Source: Saccharina japonica (Eukaryota; Sar; Phaeophyceae; Laminariales; Laminariaceae). Taken from it: a stretch of DNA of 64,000 bases. Of the stretch, positions 10,142 through 20,463 are shown piece by piece (positions within the stretch are counted from its first letter, which is position 1; each line of letters starts with the position of its first letter). The translations under genes and the position numbers were made by a program. Location: positions 204,427 to 268,426 of the forward strand of contig MEHQ01001197.1 of the NCBI GenBank assembly GCA_008828725.1, in the 5' to 3' direction. A model generated the notes under the pieces. It did no database searches, was not told the DNA's origin, and saw nothing but the letters and a program-made list of their open reading frames with translations.

Positions 10142-12480
10142 TCTGCAGTAGTTCGATGCCGCACACAGCACACCTTGAAGTAGAACATTGCGTATACACT
10201 ACATAGTATTTAGTAATACGTGCCTCTGGCTGGTTGGTACTTTTATGTCAGGTGTACTGCTAGAGTCAGACCCTGAACTCCCTGAACCCTACTATTGTAT
10301 AGACAGTGCTAATAGTATCATAGGAACGATGTTTCGTTTTTTGTTTTCAGGGCAGCTTCCCGTCCTCGTCGCGTGTTCACGCGTGTTCATGTTTGCGTCA
10401 GGCTATGCTAGGACCGTTTTTTCTACTATTTTCATTTTCTTTCGTTCGTTCTTCACGTTATTTCTTTCTTTCCAATGAATTTCTTTGTATAGTTTTTCTT
10501 CCTCCTTCTCTCCTGCGATTTGGCTGGTTTGCTGGCTTGTGTAATGTTCTGTTTTTCGTATGCAGTACGTTGGAGACCTATTTGTTTTCTCTCCTTACTA
10601 CTGTACTTGCGATGTTTACTATCTCTGTCTCGTATATAGTTTTCGACACCACAGAGCTTGTATCTGACAATTATTAGGATAAAAAATATGCATGGACACT
10701 GGGTTTGCCGGACATCAATGGATGGAAAGAACGGTTTTGTGCGAAGAACACACACACAGATGGAAATCTCTAATTTTCCTTCTGCTGATACCATTCAACC
10801 TCCGTTAGTAATAAAATTGATTTCCTACAGGGCTGGGCTGTTGGATACCTAATAATAGTACCTGGGGTACCTGTGCGTATTTACAGAAAGTATCGTACAT
10901 TAAACGTCATGCGTGTTCTGGGTGATGGGTTATATATACGAGGTACTGTGAACATGCGTGTGACTCTCACGCCACACGTGCATCACAATGTATATCGCGT
11001 CTGAAACACGCCGTTTGCCTCCCACTCCCGAACCGCTCTGTCCGTGTCTACTGCTTCATTTCCACCCTTGCCTGTATGCACGTGCTGTACGTATCATATG
11101 CATTTGCAACAGGTGGCGCCCAAGGCAGAGAGGCCCAAGCAATAAGAGGGCTGTCATCTTCATCCTCGCCTACAGCAACAGGGCACTGTGTACAGCATCA
11201 GCAGCACGTCTTCGCTGGCCAGGGTCGCCCGCCCAGGGTGCATACACATACATGTGCTGTGCGGGATTCTGTAGCCGGTGCGATGAGTGATGAGTTAACC
11301 TGCCCTGCTTGCGGGGATGGGTGGGGCGATAACTATTACTATCGCACTTATTAATAGTACGAAAGTCATGCCTTGACGCGTTTCGGGCAGGTGGAGCAAA
11401 AGCAACCCCTGATAGTGTGACATGGTAGAGAAAGCGATGTGGAGAGGTGATTGGTGATGCGGATTGGTGGTGCTGCGGGTGTGTTTGCGTATGTCTAGGC
11501 TGTGCAAAACCAACCGTCCCCACGTTTGCCACCGAATACTACGGGGAGTTCCTGTCGTAGTCCGAGACGCGCGATAAGGTGGTGGTGGTGGTGGTGAGGG
11601 CGCGTATGATAGATGCAGTTTATGAGCTCCAAACCCGTTGAGTCGTTGGTGCTTGTTAAGGCACAAACCGCGCGTTTGTGCGGCGCGTGAAACAGTCCGA
11701 TACCCGCTGCAGCTGTGCCGTACTGCTGCTTTGTTGGTGTGTGACTTTGTGCGAAGGTGGGTTGGTGGGAAATTATTGAGTGGGTGTCGTTGTTTTGTCT
11801 GACAGGTGTCAGGTTTATTCTGCTTTTTTGTAACAAGCGTGATGAGGTAAGCGCGGCTATTTTTGCAGTGTTTTGTAAGAGAGCCGGTTAAGGCTTGCCG
11901 AGGGGGCTTGCGTGAAGGCGTCAGCTCGCCCCCGGTTATATTGTGGGGGAAATGTACGCAGCAGCCAAGCCAATATAATAAATACCGAAAAAACGTTGAT
12001 TGCTGTACGCCTACGCAACGACCCCCCTCGCGGCCACGTTTTTTCGGTACTTTTGTATATGCCGACTTATGACTCGTGCTGCATACATTGCCCCCTCAAG
12101 ATGCAGCACCGCGCAATACGTACAGTAGTCTGTTAGTCCGTAGTAGTTGTTAAGGCCCCGTAGGATTGTAATATATTTCCCGGTACGACCGTCACGAGTG
12201 TGCGGCAATAGTAGTATGTGGTGAACGTTGTTGTCTAGCCGGGCCCTCTTGAATAACCTAAGTAGTCGAACCGCAGTCAGGGAACAGATGTGTGATGCCG
12301 CTTCGCTTTGCGGGTGGTGCATCACAGTATCTTTCTCGGGCAGTAAGCGTGTTTACGAAAGGGGCGAGAGGTAGGCGGGGGGGGGGAGTGGGGGGAGATC
12401 TGTGTTGAAGCTATTGACTTAAAGAAAAAACAGTGCAACTAAATTTACCAAAATTAGAAAAAATGTGTCCTTTTGTGAAA
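10142..12480. other. Non-coding region downstream of the coiled-coil gene
   Basis: This region is extremely similar in A and B over 10200-10680, more so than the preceding exon. A GGT run lies at 11578-11600. Small open frames around 11076-11354 (one ending DELTCPACGDGWGDNYYYRTY) keep their frame in A, B and C, but the A-B differences are mixed, so I do not call them genes. Confidence 0.45.
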
Positions 12481-13080
12481 GTGAAGGTGTGTGGTATAGT
12501 ATAGTGCAGTCAGCACGGATTGGTAATTTTGTTTTCCAAAGACGTTACATTTTAGGGGCCAGTCGTTTTGCTGCAGCCAGGGTATAACTAGTTAGTACTG
12601 TGTGATGCCGCCCTTTGGTTCCGGGTGTTCCACTGCAGTTTCTTACACGTTCGCCAAGCGTGCTTTTGGAGAGGACCGGGCTGGCGGGGGGGGGGGGGGG
12701 GGTAGGTGTATGTGTGGAAGTTAGATGCCTGGAAGCCAAACTTTTACGAAAACAAATAAACTCAAACAACTTTACCAAGTAACAAAAAATGCTGTGTCGA
12801 TGTTTGGTAGTGACGTGTGGTAGGTAGGTAGTGAAAGTGTTTGTCCAACGAGGTTACCTCTCGGGGGCCAGTGGTACCGCAGCCAAGGGAGTTCCGCCGT
12901 GCAATACCACCGCAGTTTTGGGGATCGATACTGCAGTATTGTCATCGGCAGGAAGAGTGTTTTTTGGGGGGAGGGTTGTATGTGTGGTTGAAACTGCTTT
13001 GAATAACAGAGCTTTACACAAAAATCCCCCGGTCGACTGGCTCGGGTGGCGGCGGTCGGTACGGCTTTAAAAAAATGTGT
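12450..13080. repeat. Internal ~300-bp direct duplication with poly-G
   Basis: The block 12480-12780 (landmarks 'ggggccagtcgttttgctgcagccagg', a G run at 12686-12702 and 'gtgtggaagtt') resembles 12781-13050 ('ggggccagtggtaccgcagccaagg', 'ttttttggggggaggg', 'gtgtggttgaa'). The same pair is present in B (32480-33040), where the G run is longer. No gene is seen. Confidence 0.55.
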
Positions 13081-13800
13081 GCCGAGTTTTATGTAGTGAT
13101 GATGAAATACCCACTCACCAGTGCAGTGTGCACCAATAGCACTTGCCTTATCAATACCCTGGGAATAGGTACGCACACTCACTCGTAGATTGAGGACAAG
13201 GTGTGCATATTATAGCCCTGACGATATCGATCGGTTTGGAATTGGATCTGTTCAGTTGGCGTTAGAGCACCAGTCGATGAGCCGTGGTCAGCACTGGCTG
13301 GCAAGTCCAGCCCTCACTTAGGATTTACTCTTCCTGAAGTCTGCTTGTTGAATTGTACCAGACATGCCCCCAATGTTTCGTCTGTAAGCTTCAGCTTGGG
13401 GGAACTTTTTGGATTTTTGCAGCTTTTATGTGCGAGGTTGGGCGTGGAGCGTGGGGCGAAGCAATGGCGAGCAATTTGGTGTACAGCACGTTGTCTTTTG
13501 CACGTCGCCGTGTTGTGAGAGCTGGTTTTCGGCGTGTAGGGTTAACCTCGCTCGTTAACTTTGCGTGGCATTGTGCGCGACTATAGTAGATAAACTAGGT
13601 TTTGTCGGTGTGTCCAGTTGCACCTGGTGGGCCAGGCAAGGTGCGCTGATGTTGGTGTGTGCCAGGTGTGTGTCAGGTCCTTAGTGTCGAATATGGCGAT
13701 AGCCAGCCCCGTGATGGTTTGGTCTGGGTCAGAAAATAATTAATGAAAAGTTTCCAGTTCAACCTTCCTGACTTCGGTATATATATCGAAATGGGCCCGG
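13080..13800. other. Non-coding stretch, no gene seen
   Basis: Conserved in unit B (33040-33770) and, decayed and inverted, around 55480-56000. Several small open frames are present, but none shows a coding substitution pattern. Confidence 0.5.
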
Positions 13801-13807
13801 CGCGCAG

Positions 13808-14087
13808 CATGAGACTACAAATTATGATGAGCCGTTTTTGTCTATGGGCAAAAAGCAAGAAAAGTCTCTTCGATGCGCGGTGCGTATATACAGGCTTCCA
13901 TTCCATTCTCTTATTTGTACCAGGTGTGTACCTGGTATGTGCTTTTCGTCATCGCTTGCAACATCAAACTACAAACTGTGATGAGCCATTTTGACGTGAT
14001 GGCAAAAAGTTACAAAAATAATCTTCAATGCGGGGTGTGTATATACAGGCGTCTATTTCATTGTCTAACTTGTACCAGGTACAGGCT
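13808..14087 (+). repeat. Two direct copies of a ~120-bp repeat (unit A)
   Basis: Copies at 13808-13925 and 13964-14087 share 'ctacaaa-tgatgagcc', 'gcaaaaag', 'caatgcgggg/cgatgcgcgg', 'tatatacaggc', and end in 'gtaccaggt'. A third copy lies at 14946-15074. Unit B has the same trio at 33773-33892, about 33930-34047 and 34908-35036, and decayed copies occur inverted near 53890-54060 and 55150-55330. Confidence 0.7.
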
Positions 14088-14398
14088 GGTTCAATCTTAT
14101 CACCCCAAATATATTAAGTATCCAGTGTCAACGCTGTTTTTTTTAGGTAGAACCTGAAATTTGTTGCTCCTGTTCTATGAACTTCTGCCAGCCCGTTACC
14201 GGTTGTGTATTTTCTTGTTTTTTCCCCAGATGATTTTCGCTTCGTAGTTTTTTGGGATGTTTGGGTCTTAAGAGATCCATATTTCCCGTCGGAAAAAAAA
14301 CATTCGTCAACGGCTTGACAAGGGCTCATATAAAATGTGTGTCAAATTTCAGGGTCAATATCCCATAAACGGCATGGAACATTGGACTTTTGTGCGGT

Positions 14399-14522
14399 TA
14401 AAGTTGAAAAAATAGACGCTGCCTCGTGTTCACTTAGCTGCAGTATAGGATCAACTTTTAAAAGTTGAAAAAAATAGACGCTGTCTCGTGTTTACTTAGC
14501 TGCAGTATAGGATCAACTTTTA
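14399..14522 (+). repeat. ~62-bp tandem duplication with complementary ends (unit A)
   Basis: Two adjacent monomers each begin AAAGTTGAAAAAA and end GATCAACTTT, so each monomer has short complementary termini and could fold as a stem. Monomers differ at a few positions. The same pair occurs at 34361-34484 in B, while the decayed inverted arm has only one recognisable monomer (about 54545-54640). Confidence 0.8.
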
Positions 14523-14945
14523 CCGTTACAAATGACTTGATATTGAGGTCCCCTACAGAATCAGTTATTCGACTTTTTGCCCGAAACTTTTTACAGGCAT
14601 GCCTGGTAGTGCACCTCGAATCGGTTCGTTCGGAAAAACAAAATGGGGAAAAAAAACGATTTCTTCGTACGGAGACAGACGCCTGACTATTATTGTATTG
14701 ACCTTTGTGAAGGGCTCTGGTTGGTCGGGGCACAATTTCGCCTCTAGCACCAGCCCTAGAGCCTTAGAAAATAAACGGCCCCTGTAACCCTCTTCCGCCG
14801 TTCTTTACGGTCAGTATGATACCAAATGTTGTGACGCTCAAGTGGGTATTGCGATCGGATTTCATTCGTGGCTGACAACTTTTGGCGTGATAAGCTTGAT
14901 TTGAACCAGCTCGTATTCTACGTACACTTTTTGTCGTCGCTTGCA

Positions 14946-15074
14946 ACGTCAGACTACAAATTATGATGAGCCGTTTTTTTCTTCTACCAAAAAGTTATAA
15001 CAAAAAAACAAAAAACTTTTCAATGCGGGGTGCGTACAGGTTTCCATTCCACTATATAACATCGGTACCTGGTA
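14946..15074 (+). repeat. Third copy of the ~120-bp repeat (unit A)
   Basis: The landmarks are the same as in the pair at 13808-14087 ('gactacaaattatgatgagcc', 'caatgcggggtgcgtacagg', 'tacctggt'). This copy is separated from them by about 860 bp. Confidence 0.65.
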
Positions 15075-15144
15075 ATTTGTATGTATACCTCTGCTGTCTG
15101 CATTTTTTTGTCGTCGCTTGCATAATTGATAACGGGACCTGTAA

Positions 15145-15417
15145 ATGTCTGATTTCCACAAACCCAACCCGGCGCCGAAAGAAGCGGACAGGCTTGCGCT
15201 TGCTTGCGCGTGGGACCCGCTTAGTCGAAACCCGTCTCGACTTGGCCCTGATAACCGTGCTGCAGTCTTTATGGTGCCTTTTTTGCTGCTGTGTGTTTTG
15301 GATGCGAGCGGAACCGGTTTTTCAATTACTTTATTTCAATTCGAACACACACGGCTCACGGCAAGTATGAGGCAGGCAACCTTGCCTCGTCACCACTCTA
15401 TGATACTACAGCAGTAG
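15145..15417 (+). CDS. Possible small protein MSDFHKPNP... (unit A)
   Basis: The frame reads MSDFHKPNPAPKEADRLALA and continues through AWDPLSRNPSRLGPDN. In unit B (35106-35327) the first ~45 codons keep the frame, with one synonymous and one conservative change plus an in-frame triplet deletion; the tails then differ. In the old inverted arm (about 53600-53790, minus strand) the same start region is broken by a stop. This could be a short gene or chance; no family was recognised. Confidence 0.2.
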   Translation: MSDFHKPNPAPKEADRLALACAWDPLSRNPSRLGPDNRAAVFMVPFLLLCVLDASGTGFSITLFQFEHTRLTASMRQATLPRHHSMILQQ

Positions 15418-15732
15418 ACTACACCAACTCATCGCCCCAAAGGTTGGGGATATCGTGCTCTTCTGCGAAAATGCAAAGGCTGCTTGCTCGCCCAATCAAC
15501 GGAAGCACAGCATCTCCTATGCCGATCGAGTCTTCAAACAAAATATTCCGCACCCAGCACACAAAAATCAAGATAAAAAGCTACAATCCACATATTGCAC
15601 ACCTCTCAACGGCCAAGCGAGAATTTTATCAGCACATGCACACGCAAATAGAGCTGGCATGGACCCGCCACCGCGGTCCGACACGCTTCCGTTCACCACT
15701 ATCAATCAATCAACCGGTTTTCCGTGGAACCG

Positions 15733-15987
15733 TAGGCATGGAAATCACGCCAATACATACTACCGACGGCATGGAAATAACGCCAGAAGCATACTACCGA
15801 CGGCATGAAAATCACGCCAAAACATCATAACGACGGCGTGAAAACCACACCAAGAACATACTACCGACGGCATGAAAAAATACCACCGAGAACACACTAC
15901 CGACGGCGTGAAAACCACGCCAAGAACATAATACCGACGGCATGAAAACCTCACCGGGGACACCAAACCGACAGCATGAAAACCAAG
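15733..15987. repeat. ~32-bp minisatellite (unit A)
   Basis: About eight imperfect units share the core 'gacggcatgaaaacca' followed by 'cgccaagaacatactacc'. Unit B carries fewer units (35690-35863), and a decayed inverted array lies at about 52990-53170. Copy number differs between otherwise collinear units, as expected for a minisatellite. Confidence 0.85.
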
Positions 15988-16530
15988 GCCGGGAGAATAC
16001 AAGATGGTTGCGCTCATTATCCGGCGCCCCAGTCCCCCTTTATTTGGCTACCTATACGACCTATATCCCACCAACTACTCCAAGCCCACCCCACCGAGTC
16101 CGCACACCGGTACACTTTCCGATACATTCGGCAGGCAGACAGGCAGCAAGCAGACGAGCAAGGAATCAGACAGACCCCCACCCGCACGCACGCACGCGCC
16201 CGCTGTTCGAAAACCAGCAGAGGAGGAACCGACGGCGCATCTAAAACAACTATACATACAACCTAGAGACAAGAGACAAGAGAAGATGATACTGGTGTCG
16301 GGACTTGGGGGAAGAAAACGTGCTTTCACGCGAAGCTGAATCTCGACCAAGCCAAACCCAAACCCACCCACCCACCCACCCGACCCAACCCGCGCCCTTT
16401 GGTTCTGACCTATGATATAAGGCGCCCCCCAGCCCCCCCTCCCCCCCGTCCACCCCCTCCCCTCTCGCCCAAAGAGCGAAACTCAAACCAACAACAAAAG
16501 GACACGCTGCTGTATACCAGAAATACCACC
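15988..16530. other. Non-coding stretch before the SLC44 terminal exon
   Basis: The stretch is C-rich on the plus strand, with CCCA runs (about 16366-16385) and a C-rich tract at 16425-16460. The open frame at 16004-16345 accumulates only amino-acid-changing differences in B and is rejected. On the minus strand this is the 3' flank of the SLC44 exon. Confidence 0.5.
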
Positions 16531-16854
16531 CTACGAGACAGCGTAGCTCTGAGCCCCGTGCCTCGCAGGCGGGTGGCTCGACTGAGCCTGGATGTTGGTG
16601 CCGTGTCGGTCCACCCAGCTCTTGAGGTCGTTCTCGGCGAACTGTTGGGACGGCGGGAACAGCTCCTCGTCCACCACGAAGCACTGCAGGATGGTGGTGA
16701 TGGCCATCCCGTACACCGAGGTGATCATCTTGCCCGTGTAGTACGCCAGCACCGCCGTCATTATCGCGGGCCCCACGATGGAGTTCAGCTTCGACCGGAT
16801 GTTGGATTCCATCGCGAAGTACGCGCAGACGGTGGTCACGGCGGTCACGAAAAG
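16531..16854 (-). pseudogene. SLC44 choline-transporter-like terminal exon (unit A), open frame intact
   Basis: After an acceptor ending TTGGTTCAG, 107 codons run to a TAG at 16531 in phase 0. The segment encodes a hydrophobic stretch (LFVTAVTTVC), then MESNIRSKLNSIVGP, a second hydrophobic stretch and SVYGMAITTILQCFVVDEEL. SLC44/CTL proteins end in two membrane segments followed by a motif like S-x-YGM/EM-x2-DT-x-F-x-CF, which identifies the family well. CTL proteins are multi-pass membrane transporters associated with choline uptake. The frame is open here and in B, but the only upstream exon seen (18727-18872) is frameshifted and the exons between are missing. I therefore call it a gene fragment. 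If the gene continues elsewhere by trans-unit splicing or on another allele, it could still be functional. Confidence 0.7.
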
Positions 16855-17452
16855 CTGAACCAACACAAGCGGCAAGATACGGACAGACGGACAGGAAAAA
16901 ACGGACGGAGCGCGTTTCGATCGAGGGAGCGAGGGGGGGGGACAGCGACGAACTTTAGTGTTTTTTTTTTTCAGTTTTAGCCACAGTAGTTCAAGTGTGT
17001 TACACGTACGAGTACAAATACGTACGAGCTGGGCCAGCCTTAAAACGGATTTTTCTTGGTGATGCTCTAGCACCGCCACTTTCGCGAGTTAGGATTCCAA
17101 AATTGGAAGCATTGATTATGACCTGTTATTGAAGATGCAAAAAAAAACGTATACGCAAGTTTCTGACCTGGTATAAAAACCGACTTGATGTCGCCGAGAT
17201 ATCCGCGAAGACTCAAAAGTACCAACATTTAGGATTTCTTACCAGATTATTGATACTAAATTCATGTGACAGCAAAAAAAAGAACACCGTTCCCGATCAA
17301 CGTGAAGTTCAGTGTACACCATGCTTGAGGCACAAGGAGACGATCGATGTAAGTTGCATTGCCCAATTTATCATCCATCAAGATATACTTCGTATATCAA
17401 GAAAGCGATTCCATACAAAAAACATACAATGCCGAAAACGGCAGTATTACTG
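16855..17452. other. Non-coding end of unit A
   Basis: This stretch contains the pyrimidine tract and acceptor of the SLC44 exon on the minus strand, a T run at about 16964 and otherwise no recognised feature. It is conserved in B (36714-37311) and decayed in both the inverted (50720-51340) and direct (59340-59700) arms. Confidence 0.5.
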
Positions 17453-18134
17453 CGATGCCCCGCTCAATTTTGCAAATTTCGGACTCGTATTTCAACCTCG
17501 TATTTTACTCATGCGTGTTAATGGATTCCGAACCATCCCTTTTTATCTTCCGTCTTTTCACACTAGTTCAAAACCATTTTTATTTTCACGGGTTTTTGGA
17601 TCGGCCATATCTCCTGGCGGGAAAAAAAAACAAAAACGGGATGGCACCTCAAAGGTCGGTTAGGACATAAACCACACCGTGTAAAAAACTCACGTTAACT
17701 ACGTATTATTTAGCGGGGCATAGCCCATAGACTGCTCTGGCAGAGCCTTGGCTGACCCAGCTCCTAGTCCCCTGGGCTATCTACGTACGGCTAAAAGGTT
17801 AAACCAACTTCCTACCCAAACAAATACCTACAGTACAACACAGGCACGCCTCGGTAACGGCACGGCGTGAGCTTCCACCGCTACCGTGTAGACCAATAGT
17901 TGTGGTCGATCGATCATGGTAATGAGGGTGGGGGGCGGGGAGAGGCAACGACCTCAAAAGCTTCGAGAGAAGAGCCTGAGCAGGCAGGCAAGGCGCATTT
18001 GGTTCACTTGACATAGACGGCGGGTTCGATGAGCGTTCGTGATGCTGCGAGTACAAACACACCGCTTATATCAAAGAAGGGACGGTTGCAACGAATCCAC
18101 GCTTCCGCGGGCACTGTTCATACTTCTCGCACCA

Positions 18135-18450
18135 GGGGGGGGGGGGGTACTTCATATGCATGCATGGCTGTAGTCGTATGACCATAGACCCTCGCATCCC
18201 TACAACGCCGGGACGGAGCACTAAGGGTTTTCATCGACCAGACAGACATTGCTAGCACCAAGCGCGAAGCGCCGTGAGGTGTTCGGCGAGTCGAATGAAG
18301 TGTGAGCTGCATCCTACTAAGAACCGCGTGTGAGGCAGACTTGCATATATGGATGAAAGTTTCAATGAGTTACTTCAATTTCCGGTGTGGCCACTTCCAG
18401 AGACAGCAATGGGCGTACTATGTAACTGCCTCGCTGGGGGGGAGGCTACA
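18135..18450 (+). repeat. R1 interspersed repeat, copy B1
   Basis: This is the same family and position in the unit as the copy at 686-1000. The G run at 18135-18147 is longer than in A. Confidence 0.7.
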
Positions 18451-18726
18451 CCGTGTCGCATTGTTTGGCTTGCACAGGGGCAGGCAGGCAGGCAGGCGGG
18501 CGGGCGGGCTCATGCTTCATCCGGTAACTTGTTATGGAACAATTACAGAACTGCTGTACGCCATCTATCAACTATAGACAGCCCCGGCCGTGAGTTACGT
18601 GGGAACATAAAGCAAGGGAAACCCAACACCAGCATTCCAACGAAAGAAAATAAGAGAAACAGTACAGCAAAGCGCACTGTGAAACAGAAAGGGGGGAGCG
18701 TTTCGATCGTCATTTTTCGCACGCAC

Positions 18727-18872
18727 CTGCACGTATGCGTTATTGTTGATGAAGCGGATGCACTTCTCCAGGCACCAAAAGCAGCATGCGCAGCAGCACG
18801 CGATGTACTGGAGGGCTTGTTACCCGTACCCTTGGCCTTCTTCTGGATGTACGACAAGACCGCTTGGATCAT
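18727..18872 (-). pseudogene. SLC44 exon, best-preserved copy, one frameshift (unit B)
   Basis: From the TTGCAG acceptor the frame reads MIQAVLSYIQKKAKGTGNK. Then, shifted by one base, it reads ALQYIACCCACCFWCLEK and CIRFINNNAYVQ before GTGCGT. The CCFWCLEK-x(3)-FIN-x-NAY block is a hallmark of SLC44 proteins. The exon is 146 nt, one short of the in-frame 147, so a single-base loss around the NK-ALQ junction inactivates it. It lies upstream, on the minus strand, of the terminal exon at 16531-16854, which is the right order for one gene. The intervening exon(s) expected from the family are replaced by R1 and unrelated DNA. Confidence 0.75.
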
Positions 18873-20025
18873 CTGCAACATAAAAAAACACATACATACA
18901 CACACGCACACAAATACAGCAGAGAGAGAGGCGACACCATTTCGCGTGAGCCCAGGAAATCAGCATCACCCACACCAAGCTACGTACCCATTCAAACCAC
19001 GCGGCGGCCATTCAGCGAAGCCCTAACGACATCGGCTTCGTGCCGGAACTACGGGAGACTCGGAAAACCATCTGGGCTCTGGATCGGGGTTGTCAAAGCT
19101 TATGCGCACGCACATGTTTGTCTACCTTCGCAAGTTCTCGGCTACTACTGCTGTAGGCAGTGCTGCTGTTACACTCTGTATAGCTACGACGTATATACTG
19201 CTGTAGGCTGAGCAGATCGCTAGCATAGCAATAGCAATGCCGCATAGAAAAAAACGCTGTACACGGCACTGGCTATATAGGAAATCGAACCAACAGCTGC
19301 TAGTGAACCTGAAAATACCTGATATGGGGCCCGCTGAGCTGTCAGTGCCAAGTCCTCAATGGTGAGCACGCTTGCTGCGAGGGTTCCCCGCGTTTAGTTG
19401 GTGTCTCGGGGAGGAAGAGAAAGGGGGGTGCAAGGGAAGAGCGAGGTCATCTAAGGCAACAGCAGAGCGCGAGAGGTCAACCAACAAAATGCTGCTGAGA
19501 GTAAATCAGAAGATGTCAGCGATATGACAACAGCGAGAGTCTAGCGAGCAGTCTAAGGGTGGACGCTCGATACGCCGCATACTGCTACGTATACTGATGC
19601 TGTGCATCTCAAACGATTCAAGCGAGCACACAGCTTAAGCGCTTCACACACCTTCTCCTCTGGTTTAAACTTCGAAGTGCCCACTGAGGCAATATCTGAC
19701 TCGTAAACATGGCCTCGCAAGCTCTTATGCAAAACCCGGGATATTTTTTCAACCCCCCCCCCCCCCTAATATGGCGCGATGACGCACAGCCTCAATCCTC
19801 ATTCCTCAATCAACTGATTTTTCTCGAGAGAGAGAGAGAGAGCGCCAAACCACGCCCAAACAGAGTGCGCCCCGTCCACCCTCCCCCCCGCTCCATGCCC
19901 CGCAAGCAAATCGCACGGATTCGAATTTCAAAGTATACCAGGTGTAGAAATAGGCGCGCCTCTCCCGCATTCAACAGGGTAAGCCACGCGAACACACAAC
20001 ACCCAGTCCCATCATATGCTATCAC

Positions 20026-20217
20026 CTGTGTTTTGATTGCCGTACTGCTACGCTTGAGGCTGGTGGTGGAAGTGGTCCGTTGAGACGGTGGGCTGTAGCG
20101 CGGGTAACAAGGCTTGGACGTGTCGAAGTCTTGGCTCAGGTCGTCGTCAAAGGTCACTTGTCGCGAGGGGTTGTTCTTGGCAACAAAAGTATCGAAGGAA
20201 TATCGAGTTGTGCTCAT
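20026..20217 (-). pseudogene. Orphan first exon of the coiled-coil family (inverted)
   Basis: From an ATG at 20217 the 64-codon frame reads MSTTRYSFDTFVAKNNPSRQ, later SQDFDTSKPCYPRYSPP and SLKRSSTAIKTQ, and ends at a CAG|GTGATA donor. It is a longer, paralogous version of the short exon 1 at 8609-8683, sharing the KRSS region and donor position. No exon 2 follows on this strand before the rearrangement breakpoint, so it is an orphan. Its frame is intact. Confidence 0.6.
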
Positions 20218-20218
20218 C

Positions 20219-20267
20219 GTGAATAATTCGGCAAGTGCATTCACAGACAACGTGCCGAATTATTCAA
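20219..20267. promoter_or_regulatory. Perfect 14-bp inverted repeat between head-to-head start codons
   Basis: TGAATAATTCGGCA (20220-20233) and its exact reverse complement (20253-20266) are separated by 19 bp. Each arm stands two bases from an ATG, one reading left (20217) and one reading right (20269). It is the junction of an inverted duplication of the gene's leader and may act as a symmetric bidirectional promoter. Confidence 0.7.
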
Positions 20268-20268
20268 G

Positions 20269-20463
20269 ATGCGCGCAACTCGATATTCCTTCGCAACCAA
20301 CGCTTCCGTCGCCAAGTACAACCCCTCGCGGCGGGTGACTCTTGACGACATGAGACAAGACTTCGACACGTCGGAAGCTTGGTACCCGCGATACAGCCCG
20401 CCGTTTCAACGGGCCACTTCCCCCACCAGCCGCAAGCGTAGCAGTGCGGCAACCATGACAGAG
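20269..20463 (+). pseudogene. Orphan first exon of the coiled-coil family (direct)
   Basis: The 65-codon frame starts MRATRYSFATNASVAK, contains TLDDMRQDFDTSEAWYPRYS and TSRKRSSAATMTE, and ends at a GAG|GTGATA donor. Compared with the inverted copy, RYSF, VAK, NPSR, QDFDTS, YPRYSPP and KRSS are conserved. Compared with the working copies, it keeps about 40 codons that they lack. The intron start follows, but sequence jumps to the R1/GGCA block at about 20757, so exon 2 is absent. Confidence 0.6.

Larger units (their letters stand above)
1..17452 (+). repeat. Tandem unit A of a large (17-20 kb) repeat
   Basis: Base 1 corresponds to base 17453 and again to base 37312: all three begin with the same 'ctgcgatgc' stretch and stay collinear afterwards. 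The window therefore enters the array at an arbitrary phase. Unit A contains, in order, an R1 inverted pair, an SLC44 exon remnant, a hairpin element, the small acidic exon, the coiled-coil gene, long non-coding stretches, a minisatellite and the SLC44 terminal exon. It is nearly identical by eye to unit C and visibly diverged from unit B. Confidence 0.95.

Noticed and set aside
11076..11354. Small plus-strand frame ending in a CPACGDGW-containing tail, conserved in three units
   Set aside because: A-B differences are both silent and replacing in similar numbers, there is only one Cys pair, and no splice partner was found. Too weak to call.
15291..15830. A 179-codon open frame running into the minisatellite
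   Set aside because: Its C-terminal part is translated minisatellite, and the frame is not kept in unit B.
16399..16980. A 193-codon plus-strand open frame
   Set aside because: It lies antisense to the SLC44 terminal exon, which matches a known family; the plus-strand product has no family features.
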